From Lachnospiraceae bacterium UBA4364 (GTDB taxonomy: Bacteria > Bacillota > Clostridia > Lachnospirales > Lachnospiraceae), in assembly GCA_002393955.1 (NCBI GenBank), contig DGSK01000001.1, positions 226,356-290,355 of the forward strand: a stretch of 64,000 bases of DNA, written 5' to 3'. Both the position numbers and the translations under genes were made by a program. The notes beneath the pieces are model-generated. The model did no database searches. It was not told the origin of the DNA and was given only the letters and a program-made list of their open reading frames with translations. Within the stretch, counting starts at the first letter, position 1, and every line of letters starts with the position of its first letter. Of the stretch, positions 9,239-16,416 are shown in pieces.

Positions 9239-9265
9239 CCTCCCGATGCGTTTTCATGACGCATC
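9239..9265 (-). promoter_or_regulatory. Hairpin abutting the trpS ribosome site
   Basis: On the trpS mRNA a 7-bp stem (GATGCGT / ACGCATC, 7-base loop) at 9265-9245 ends directly at the GGGAGG Shine-Dalgarno site at 9244-9239. The position suggests an effect on translation initiation or mRNA stability. This is inference from position only. Confidence 0.4.
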
Positions 9266-9324
9266 ATATCAAATTTTTTATTAATAAAATAATCAGTATG
9301 TGTTCCGGATGATGTCCTAAAGCA

Positions 9325-9948
9325 TCATTTGTACTCAATACGTTCTAACAGCTGCTCTTTAGTGAGTCCGCCGTGGACCATCTTAAGGACTATTTCTGTA
9401 CGTCTTTTTTCCGGAAGCCTTAAGAAATGCCTTATCCAGGCGATAGTATACGTCTCCCCCTTTTTCGCCAGCATTATAAGCCAGGCTTCCAGCAATGTCT
9501 GTGTATAGGGATGAAGGAATTCCCTGATATCGCCGCGTCTGTAATACTGCAACGAACTGTCATCGGTATATTTATCTCCTAAATAAACCTTTGAAGCACT
9601 CACCCGGTCTATGAACATCTCCGCTATATACCGGTCCGGCATCCTGATGGGTCTTAATGTGACTTTCTTCTCCGGTCCTGCAACCGTAAAATCCAGCCAG
9701 TATTCAAAATGGTGGCGGTTTCGTCCTTTATGATGAAGCCAAGCTTCGGAATAGCCCTTAGCGCGACGCTCTCCGTTATTGGGGCTTTCCGTTCCCTGAT
9801 AATACTTTGCACCGTTTATGAATTCCACCGGCATATACTTTGAAAGATCATGGGTAAGTCCCTGCCGGTACAGGCCTATCCTGAAGCATCCGATACAGAC
9901 AAGGAAACGGTGATATGTGATTGTCTTAAAATGTTTCCAGAGCTGCAT
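9325..9948 (-). CDS. DUF5662 family protein
   Basis: About 207 residues matching the DUF5662 family common in Firmicutes. The N-terminus has HFKTITYHRFLV and GLTHDLSKYMPVEF. The centre is rich in His and aromatic residues (AWLHHKGRNRHHFEYWLDF), resembling a metal-binding core. Its biochemical role is unknown. An upstream in-frame GTG at 9960 exists, but GGAGG lies just after it and 5 bases before the ATG at 9948, so the shorter start is chosen. No signal peptide is present. Confidence 0.85.
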   Translation of the reverse strand: MQLWKHFKTITYHRFLVCIGCFRIGLYRQGLTHDLSKYMPVEFINGAKYYQGTESPNNGERRAKGYSEAWLHHKGRNRHHFEYWLDFTVAGPEKKVTLRPIRMPDRYIAEMFIDRVSASKVYLGDKYTDDSSLQYYRRGDIREFLHPYTQTLLEAWLIMLAKKGETYTIAWIRHFLRLPEKRRTEIVLKMVHGGLTKEQLLERIEYK

Positions 9949-10027
9949 GCATACCTCCACATTTCTCCCGACTACACAAATTAACTAAAACATTTTATCA
10001 TAAACCCTGCTTTCCCGCAATCACATG

Positions 10028-10057
10028 AAAAAGCGTCCGCTAAACGCAGACGCTTTT
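10028..10057. terminator. Bidirectional terminator hairpin
   Basis: The stem AAAAGCGTC / GACGCTTTT with an 11-base loop has T-rich sequence at its 3' edge on both strands. It lies between the DUF5662 gene and the decayed SH3-like reading frame. It probably ends transcription coming from yqeY. Confidence 0.7.
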
Positions 10058-10083
10058 ATATTATCATATTCCGGATCATGGGA

Positions 10084-10305
10084 TCACTCTACCAGCGCAT
10101 CCTCGACCCATCCCTCTACCTAGGATCCATCATGCTCATCAGAAGAAAAATATACTATCTTACGCCATTTTTTTTCTTCCTTATCTGTGTCTTCTTCCCT
10201 GTATACTTCCAACGGAGTGCCATTGGGGATCCAACATATCACATCATATTTCTTTTTTCACTCCTGTAGCAATGCATGACAAGCCGATTCTGGTTCTACT
10301 GCGCT
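10084..10305 (-). pseudogene. Decayed SH3-like domain gene
   Basis: Reading on from the yqeY stop in the same frame, the minus strand encodes SAVEPESACHALLQE, a TGA (10260-10258), then KKKYDVICWIPNGTPLEVY, EEKKWRKIVYFSSDEHDGS, a TAG, and finally VEGWVEDALVE before a TGA at 10086-10084. The order of WIPNGTPLEVY, a W-x-K-I-x-Y strand and GWVEDALVE is that of a bacterial SH3 domain (binding peptide or wall glycan). Two in-frame stops break it and no start codon or ribosome site is evident. I read it as the remnant of a C-terminal SH3 domain. A repeated intergenic element or sequencing errors are alternatives. Confidence 0.6.
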
Positions 10306-10743
10306 TTATAAACACAGCTTAGCAACCACTTCATTGATAACCTTGCCGTCAGCTTTGCCCTTAAGTTCAGGCATCACTGTCTTCATGATCTGGCCCTTGT
10401 TCTTTGTAGCCATCACATCAGCGAATTTGCTCTTTAGCAGCTCCTCAACCTCTTCAGCACTCATAAGCTTAGGTGCATACTCATTTATTACATCATAACG
10501 GAACTGGTACTCTGCTTTAAGTTCTGTCCTGTCTGCAGGGCAGGAATCTATCTGCTCCTTTACGGATTTAAGTTCCTTAAGGATCACACGATCTACTAAT
10601 TCTTCAGAGATATCATCACGGTGTCCTTCATCAATTGCCACTTTCTTGACTGCCTGAATCACAGATGAAATAGCATCCTTCCTTTCCTTGTTGTGATCCT
10701 TCATTGCTGCGATCATGTCCTTCTGTAAAGTTTCAAACTGCAT
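10306..10743 (-). CDS. yqeY: GatB/YqeY domain protein
   Basis: A 145-residue, standalone YqeY protein. Typical features are the N-terminal LQKDMIAAMKDHNKERKDAISSV, the central EQIDSCPADRTELKAEYQFRYDVINEYAPKLMS and the C-terminal NKGQIMKTVMPELKGKADGKVINEVVAKL. The last part is related to the tRNA-binding tail domain of GatB. Its role is thought to lie in tRNA-dependent amidotransfer or tRNA binding, but is not well defined. AGGAGG lies about 9 bases before the ATG. Confidence 0.93.
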   Translation of the reverse strand: MQFETLQKDMIAAMKDHNKERKDAISSVIQAVKKVAIDEGHRDDISEELVDRVILKELKSVKEQIDSCPADRTELKAEYQFRYDVINEYAPKLMSAEEVEELLKSKFADVMATKNKGQIMKTVMPELKGKADGKVINEVVAKLCL

Positions 10744-10826
10744 TTCATTTTCCTCCTGATCTATAATTTATTTATTAAAAACTTATGCATTACTGAATGT
10801 GCTAATCTATGATAACACCGAAATCA

Positions 10827-11570
10827 TCACTTGAACACAATATTAAGTTCGTCCGGGTCATCAAACTTAGCTACATATTCCGATAATCTGTCCAGGTTGT
10901 TCGATGCAAATATTCTGGTATGCTCACCCGTAATACCTCTGTAGGCCTGTGAATCCGGCATATGCTCATATGTCTTCACTTTATTTACCGCATCTTCGCT
11001 GTCCATCACATATATGGAAAAGCCGTAACTATCGATGCCATTATCAGTAAGCAGTGCTGCAAGCTCGTTATACAATGCACGGATTTCGTCTTCAGTATAT
11101 TCGCCATATATGACGGTATCTATCTTGAACATATTATTCTGCAGATAGAAATCAAGCGTCGTATTCTTATCGTACATAGAACCATAGAAGTGATTATATC
11201 CGGATTCCTCTACCACCACTTTGGCATCCGGCAATACGCTATGAATGACCTCACAGATACTTTCATAAGCCTGGTCACCGTATTTAACATAAATATAATC
11301 GCATTGTGCGTCTGAGTATTCATCGAAGCGGAATACCCTGAGATCTTCGTCCGGCAGATCCTCACATGTTACTGTGACATCGCAGCTGACACCACCGGGG
11401 AATAAAGCCTTATTTTTAAGTTTAAGGCTGATGTCATACTGCTCCTCTACCTCATCAATTGCAACCGCGATATCTGCACTGTCGTTGCCGCTTGTCAGGC
11501 CGCATCCGCCGAGTACAAAACTCATTACAGCAGCCGTCATAAAGCAGAATATTAAATTTGACACTTTCAT
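10827..11570 (-). CDS. Lipoprotein of unknown function
   Basis: A 247-residue protein with a lipoprotein signal: MKVSNL, a hydrophobic core, then VLGGC with the lipidated Cys at position 23. The exported part is acidic and has no recognised domain. It contains ALFPGGVSCDVTVTCEDLPD, an EYTEDEIRALYNELAALL helix and a C-terminal DDPDELNIVFK. The start is the ATG at 11570, which overlaps the stop of the upstream HD-GYP regulator (ATGA), so translation is coupled. An upstream in-frame start at 11636 would bury the signal peptide and is rejected. It may act at the cell surface in a process controlled by that regulator; this is inference. Confidence 0.8.
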   Translation of the reverse strand: MKVSNLIFCFMTAAVMSFVLGGCGLTSGNDSADIAVAIDEVEEQYDISLKLKNKALFPGGVSCDVTVTCEDLPDEDLRVFRFDEYSDAQCDYIYVKYGDQAYESICEVIHSVLPDAKVVVEESGYNHFYGSMYDKNTTLDFYLQNNMFKIDTVIYGEYTEDEIRALYNELAALLTDNGIDSYGFSIYVMDSEDAVNKVKTYEHMPDSQAYRGITGEHTRIFASNNLDRLSEYVAKFDDPDELNIVFK

Positions 11571-12667
11571 CCTATAACATCCCTTACGGAAAAATATTCT
11601 TTCTGTTCCACCATCTGTTCCTTGGCCAAAAGACATTCCTTAATAACATTACCGATATTCAGGAATTCATTTACCAGATCCGGATCAAACTGTGTCCCGC
11701 TGTTTGATGCGATCATTGCCATGGTTTTTTCATGGGAAAAAGGTTCTTTGTAAGGCCTTTTTGATGTCATAGCATCATATACATCCACCAGTGCCATGAT
11801 GCGGGCAAGAAGCGGGATTTCTTCTCCTTTCAGCCCTTCAGGATAACCTGTCCCATCCCACCTTTCATGATGTGACCTGGCAATCTGACCGGCGATCAGT
11901 GCAAACTCGGGATCGGGTATCTTTTTTTCAAGATAGTCAAACAGACCTCCCCCTATCACGGCATGAAGCTTCATGCTGTCAAACTCCTCCGCAGAAAGGG
12001 ACGAGGGTTTACGCAGGACATCATCCCTGATTGCAATCTTCCCGACATCATGGAGTGGTGCACTCCTGCAGGCTTTTTTTACCACAGCCGGCGGAAGATA
12101 ATCTTTATACTTCGGCAGAGTCTTCAGATGACTTATGAATACAGAGAAATACAATGAGGTGTTCTTAAGATGTACTCCGGTCACACCATCCCTGGACTCC
12201 ACCAGCCCGGCAAAGGAAACTGCCATCAGATCATACATCTGTTCCATTTCCTTTATCTTCTGATCAACCCTGGCCTCCAGATCTTTCTGATACTGTGCAA
12301 GATCTATCTGGGTCTCAATGCGCTTTTTCATTACCATGGGCACAAAGGGTTTGGTAATATAATCAACTATTCCCTTCTGAAAACCTTCAACCTCGGCCTC
12401 CGGACTGGTATCTGCAGTCAGAAATATTACCGGTATATTCTTGTACGCAGGAATGGATTTGAGTTTTTCAAGCACTTCCATGCCGTTCATACCGGGCATG
12501 ACCACATCCAGAAGGATCAGGTCCGGTTCCACGTCCTTAAGCATCTCGAATGCCTCAGCTCCGGAGTGTGCTTCATAAAGATCATAGGTATCCTCCAGCA
12601 CGTCGCGCGCTGTAGCATGGTTTAATAAAACATCATCCACCATCATGATCTTTTTCTTTTTACTCAT
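11567..12667 (-). CDS. Response regulator with HD-GYP output domain
   Basis: A 366-residue protein. The receiver domain spans residues 1-120 with acidic pair 11-12, phospho-acceptor Asp54 (ILLDVVMPGM) and a switch Lys in DYITKPF. A coiled linker (about 120-150) leads to an HD-GYP domain with SAPLHDVGK (H206, D207) and HHERWDGTGYPEGL (GYP at 274-276). HD-GYP domains hydrolyse cyclic di-GMP, and the key residues are present, so activity is likely. No cognate kinase is adjacent. The stop overlaps the start of the downstream lipoprotein gene by four bases. Confidence 0.93.
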   Translation of the reverse strand: MSKKKKIMMVDDVLLNHATARDVLEDTYDLYEAHSGAEAFEMLKDVEPDLILLDVVMPGMNGMEVLEKLKSIPAYKNIPVIFLTADTSPEAEVEGFQKGIVDYITKPFVPMVMKKRIETQIDLAQYQKDLEARVDQKIKEMEQMYDLMAVSFAGLVESRDGVTGVHLKNTSLYFSVFISHLKTLPKYKDYLPPAVVKKACRSAPLHDVGKIAIRDDVLRKPSSLSAEEFDSMKLHAVIGGGLFDYLEKKIPDPEFALIAGQIARSHHERWDGTGYPEGLKGEEIPLLARIMALVDVYDAMTSKRPYKEPFSHEKTMAMIASNSGTQFDPDLVNEFLNIGNVIKECLLAKEQMVEQKEYFSVRDVIG

Positions 12668-12851
12668 ACACGTTCTCCTTTTTCGGTCACGAGCAATCCC
12701 TGCATAAAAAAATTATATCATACTCATCCTTGGCCCGCCATTCAGTATCCCTGCGTCAAGCATTTTCTCTGGTTTCCAAGCCTTGCAACCTGAGAATGCA
12801 AGTCATAAAATATGAGTTATAATACACAGTTTTTTTGCAGAAAGGTAAATT

Positions 12852-13172
12852 ATGAAAAAACAGAATTTAAATCCTAAAAATGATAATGTAAACGACGATG
12901 AAGATATGTTCGTTGATATTGAGCTTGATGATGGCACCGTCACCTGCAAGATAATCACTATATTTGAATGTGACAAGAAGGACTATATAGCCATCCTGCC
13001 TGTTGATGAGAATGAAAAGCCCATCAGCGAAGATGTCTGGATCTACGGCTATTCAGAGGATGCTGAGGGCAATCCCGACCTCCACTACATTGATGACGAT
13101 GAGGAATACGACGCAGCGGCAGATGCTTTCGACGAATACCTCGACGAGCAGATGTTCAACGGATTACAGTGA
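12852..13172 (+). CDS. DUF1292 family protein
   Basis: A 106-residue acidic protein of the DUF1292 (YrzB) family. DMFVDIELDDGTVTCKIITIFECDKKDYIAILPV is the conserved core, followed by an EDVWIYGYSED strand and an acidic C-terminus. Family members are small cytoplasmic proteins of unknown role, common in Firmicutes. A TATAAT about 30 bases upstream suggests its own promoter, although the -35 box is not convincing. It stands alone between minus-strand genes. Confidence 0.9.
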   Translation: MKKQNLNPKNDNVNDDEDMFVDIELDDGTVTCKIITIFECDKKDYIAILPVDENEKPISEDVWIYGYSEDAEGNPDLHYIDDDEEYDAAADAFDEYLDEQMFNGLQ

Positions 13173-13284
13173 CTTATCTGAAGTGATTTCACTAAATCCC
13201 TGAATGCACAGACAATCACCCCCAAAGGAATCTTATCTATTAGAAGATAATAGGAAGAATCAAGATACAGCCGGCAGGTAAAGA

Positions 13285-13425
13285 TCAGGCTGAGGGGAAA
13301 TCAACTATAAGGCCCGCAATGATCGTATCCGACATAACAACAGCGGACACAAGGATAGCTGATATTGTGCCGCCTGTAAGCATAGTATAGTATTTAGATG
13401 ATATGAAAGTTTTTTTGAAATTCAT
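13285..13425 (-). pseudogene. MATE transporter reduced to its first 46 codons
   Basis: The minus strand encodes a 46-residue peptide starting MNFKKTFISSKYY and continuing MLTGGTISAILVSAVVMSDT and IIAGLIV, then VDFPSA and a stop. The start, TM1 and the MSDTIIAG element match the N-terminus of MATE-family multidrug/Na+ antiporters, normally about 450 residues. The ATG follows the synthetase stop by 5 bases and has AAAGGTGAT upstream, so it was the second gene of that operon. Nothing matching the rest of a MATE protein is seen in the 110 bases downstream. I read it as a deletion remnant. Confidence 0.7.
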
Positions 13426-13430
13426 AAGTA

Positions 13431-16343
13431 TCACCTTTTCTCACATACGGATATTATCTCCGCACATTTTTGGCAGATCAGTCCGGCGAACCTTTCCATG
13501 CCGGCCTCTTCATACATGGCACCGTTGTATTCTAACATAACACCATATTCATCATCGCTCTCCAGTATCTCAACATCAAGTGAAGTACTGCTTGCAAAAT
13601 CGCCTCTATCCATCATTTCTACATTTGTGACGATTGCATCAGGTTCATACCAGTAAAGATCCCCCTGAAATATCAGACACAAAAGATCTTTGTCGCTGTA
13701 TTTTTCAGACTCCATGAAATAAGAAGCATGCCCATGGGCAATTCCTTCTTCAATCTGTCGCCTTGTATCATTCAAAAGACTCAGGATATTCGAATCATTT
13801 TCGATATGGAAAGATGCCGGAAGATCCTTATAAAACACTCCGACTGAATGTCTGGTACGAAAATCCGTGCGGCCGTTCCATGTCCAGGAAATGAGTACAT
13901 CCTCTGTCCCATTATATTCGGCTATTGCCATGGCTGATGCCAGAAGATATAAGCCATTTTTTCCCAAATGGAATCTACGGCATACCCTTTCAGCCGCTTC
14001 TCTGCTAAAATCAAAAAGCCGGGTCAGATATATACTTTCGCTGTTATCAGTGACATGATCAGGTTTAGGCAGCGTATCATAATTCTCCCGGTCATAACGA
14101 TCCTGGAAATACTTCATATCCTTCTGCCATGGTAAAGAATCTTTTCTGTGAGCTTCCTCAAGCAGAAGATCAAAACAGTAGTCCTTTGGCAGGCTCTGTC
14201 CCGCTAGAATGCATCCAACATCTTCAATAATCTGATTCAGTGACCATCCATCGCAGATGCCATGATATACATCAAAAAGGAGAACCTTTTCCGTATCGCC
14301 TTCCAGTATCCTGCAGCGCATCATCGGACTACCATCCAGACGGAAGGGCTTTACAAAAATGCTGCAGATTTCTTCAAGTTCTTTATCAGTAACCTTCTCC
14401 ACGGGAAAATCCGGATCAAATTCCGGCACATACCTCTGAATATATCTACCGTCCCCGGATAGTTCGATAGTACTAAGAAGTGCTGGATGCTTACGGATAA
14501 CCTCCTTTACAACATCAGCCAGCCTTTGAAGATCCACATCTTCCCTCAGGCTGAACCTTATCGGAAGATTAAGCATGGTAGAATCAGGATACTTATGCTC
14601 ATACTCGATAAGGTATTCCTGGCTCTTATTGAGGGGGGCCTGTAAATGCAGATTTTCATCGGATTTCCTGTTATTTGCTTTCGTATTCCTCTCCTCATAA
14701 AGGGCACAGATTTTCCTTACAGTCCTTCCTTCATAGATCATGGAAATATCAAGTCCCGGAAGAATATCCTCTGCAACGATCTGCATGGCATAAATAGAGT
14801 CTCCCCCAAGTTCAAAGAAATCTTCATCAATACCTACTGTTCTTCCGGTCTTGAGAATCCTTTCTAACATTTCACTAAGGATTTTTTCGTTCCTGCTCTC
14901 CGGAACTGTTACAGGATGTGTATGTCCGTCTATTACCGGATCAGGAAGAGCCCTCTTATCTACCTTTCCGTTGGCATTAAGGGGAATCTCATCAATATGC
15001 ATATAGTACGATGGGATCATATAATAAGGCAGATGCTCCGACAGGACAGCTGTCGCACGTTCCGGTTCAGGCACGGTATCACCTGTATACCATGTGCAGA
15101 GAAAAGCCCTGTCTCCCTGTTTTACCTGCCTGACCACACAGAAATCAAGACCAAAAGCTTCCTTCATTGCTTTTTCCGTTTCAGAGGGATCGACCCTGTT
15201 GCCGTTGATCTTTATCATGTCATCTGCTCTTCCAAGAATGGTAAAGCAGCCCTTTTCATCCCGCCTTGCAATATCCTTTGACCGGAAATATTTCTTTCCG
15301 TTCAGAAGAAAATTTGCTCTTTCATTTTCTTCAGGCAGATGATGATAACCCCTGAACCAGGGAAGGTAAACTATCAGCTCACCCTCATCCGATTCATTGC
15401 CGTTCTCATCGATCAGGCGGAAATCCGTATCCCCCACCGGATATCCGATAGGTGTAGTGTCGTACTGACGGTCAAGAGTAAAAAGACAGACCGGATAACC
15501 GAACTCACTTGTTCCATATATATTGACGATATCGAAGCGGTCACTGAACACTGCGGATACGATCTCTCCACCGGTATAAGCTGCCCTTAGTGACAGTTCC
15601 GGTATCGTCTTCGCAAGATTCAGAAAAGTAGGTGTCATAAAGGTAGTATCGATCTTATGCTCAACAAAATACCGGATAAGCTGTTTCAGATCTCTGGTCA
15701 GTTCCGGCGAGATCACATGAATGGTACTCTGGGCATCAAGAATTCCGACTGTGATGTAAACACCGCCAACGAAAGTTTCAGGAAGGACATGGGCGAACTG
15801 CACCGGAACAGGTTCGCCCTCTCTTCCATCAGGAAAAGCATAGGGGCCTACAAATCCGTTAACACCTTCCATTATCAGATCATAGATTCCATACTCGTTT
15901 GCAGCGCCCTTTGGTTCACCGGTGCTGCCGGAAGTGTATATGAAGAAGGCAAGGTCATGATCATCAGGATCGGCAAATTCATAGGAAGGTTCCAGCTGCA
16001 TAGCTTCTTCCCATAAATGCATATCAAAAACAGCCTTACAGCCACAGTCCCGGATCACATATTGGATCCTGGCACTTCCCATCATATCCTCAAGGCCAAC
16101 CCAGGCTGCACCGGCCATTATCACACCAAGACGCGTAGCAATGTACTCTGCCCCTTTATTAAAATATATGGCAGCCACCGATTCTTTACCGATATCATGT
16201 GCTTTCATCCAGTGATTAACTCTTGCGGCCTGATCATACAGCTGACGGTATGTTGTGCTTCTTGTTCCGTCACGGTCGACTACAGCCACTCTGTCCGGGA
16301 ACATTTCTACAGTCTTCCGTAACATTTTTAGAAAACGGATCAT
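13431..16343 (-). CDS. NRPS-like synthetase, A-T-C order
   Basis: A 970-residue single-module protein. The adenylation domain (1-470) has A3 FIYTSGSTGEPKG (134-146), A5 NIYGTSEFGYP (274-284), A8 GRADDMIKINGNRVDPSETE (371-390) and A10 NANGKVDKRALP (456-467). The carrier domain has FFELGGDSI with Ser516 for phosphopantetheine. A condensation domain (about 570-970) has YHGICDG (693-699), with catalytic His694 kept and the first His changed to Tyr. No thioesterase or reductase follows. A terminal condensation domain implies transfer of the loaded acyl or aminoacyl group to an external acceptor. It has its own promoter and was followed by a MATE gene, now truncated. The product is unknown. Confidence 0.9.
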   Translation of the reverse strand: MIRFLKMLRKTVEMFPDRVAVVDRDGTRSTTYRQLYDQAARVNHWMKAHDIGKESVAAIYFNKGAEYIATRLGVIMAGAAWVGLEDMMGSARIQYVIRDCGCKAVFDMHLWEEAMQLEPSYEFADPDDHDLAFFIYTSGSTGEPKGAANEYGIYDLIMEGVNGFVGPYAFPDGREGEPVPVQFAHVLPETFVGGVYITVGILDAQSTIHVISPELTRDLKQLIRYFVEHKIDTTFMTPTFLNLAKTIPELSLRAAYTGGEIVSAVFSDRFDIVNIYGTSEFGYPVCLFTLDRQYDTTPIGYPVGDTDFRLIDENGNESDEGELIVYLPWFRGYHHLPEENERANFLLNGKKYFRSKDIARRDEKGCFTILGRADDMIKINGNRVDPSETEKAMKEAFGLDFCVVRQVKQGDRAFLCTWYTGDTVPEPERATAVLSEHLPYYMIPSYYMHIDEIPLNANGKVDKRALPDPVIDGHTHPVTVPESRNEKILSEMLERILKTGRTVGIDEDFFELGGDSIYAMQIVAEDILPGLDISMIYEGRTVRKICALYEERNTKANNRKSDENLHLQAPLNKSQEYLIEYEHKYPDSTMLNLPIRFSLREDVDLQRLADVVKEVIRKHPALLSTIELSGDGRYIQRYVPEFDPDFPVEKVTDKELEEICSIFVKPFRLDGSPMMRCRILEGDTEKVLLFDVYHGICDGWSLNQIIEDVGCILAGQSLPKDYCFDLLLEEAHRKDSLPWQKDMKYFQDRYDRENYDTLPKPDHVTDNSESIYLTRLFDFSREAAERVCRRFHLGKNGLYLLASAMAIAEYNGTEDVLISWTWNGRTDFRTRHSVGVFYKDLPASFHIENDSNILSLLNDTRRQIEEGIAHGHASYFMESEKYSDKDLLCLIFQGDLYWYEPDAIVTNVEMMDRGDFASSTSLDVEILESDDEYGVMLEYNGAMYEEAGMERFAGLICQKCAEIISVCEKR

Positions 16344-16376
16344 TTTGTTTTCTCCTTCACATTTGTGTATCTTTTG

Positions 16377-16404
16377 ATTGTACCTTTCCTTTCCGTTTTG
16401 TCAA
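16377..16404 (-). promoter_or_regulatory. Promoter of the A-T-C synthetase gene
   Basis: On the minus strand TTGACA (16404-16399) and TACAAT (16382-16377) are separated by 16 bp, 34 bases before the start codon. A GAAGGAG ribosome site follows. The -35 box is a perfect consensus. The synthetase can therefore be expressed separately from the upstream helicase gene. Confidence 0.7.
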
Positions 16405-16416
16405 ATCGAAGAACTA

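Noticed and set aside
10078..10269. Plus-strand 63-codon hydrophobic frame
   Set aside because: Its hydrophobicity comes from poly-T stretches opposite the acidic/Lys-rich SH3-like remnant; there is no ribosome site.
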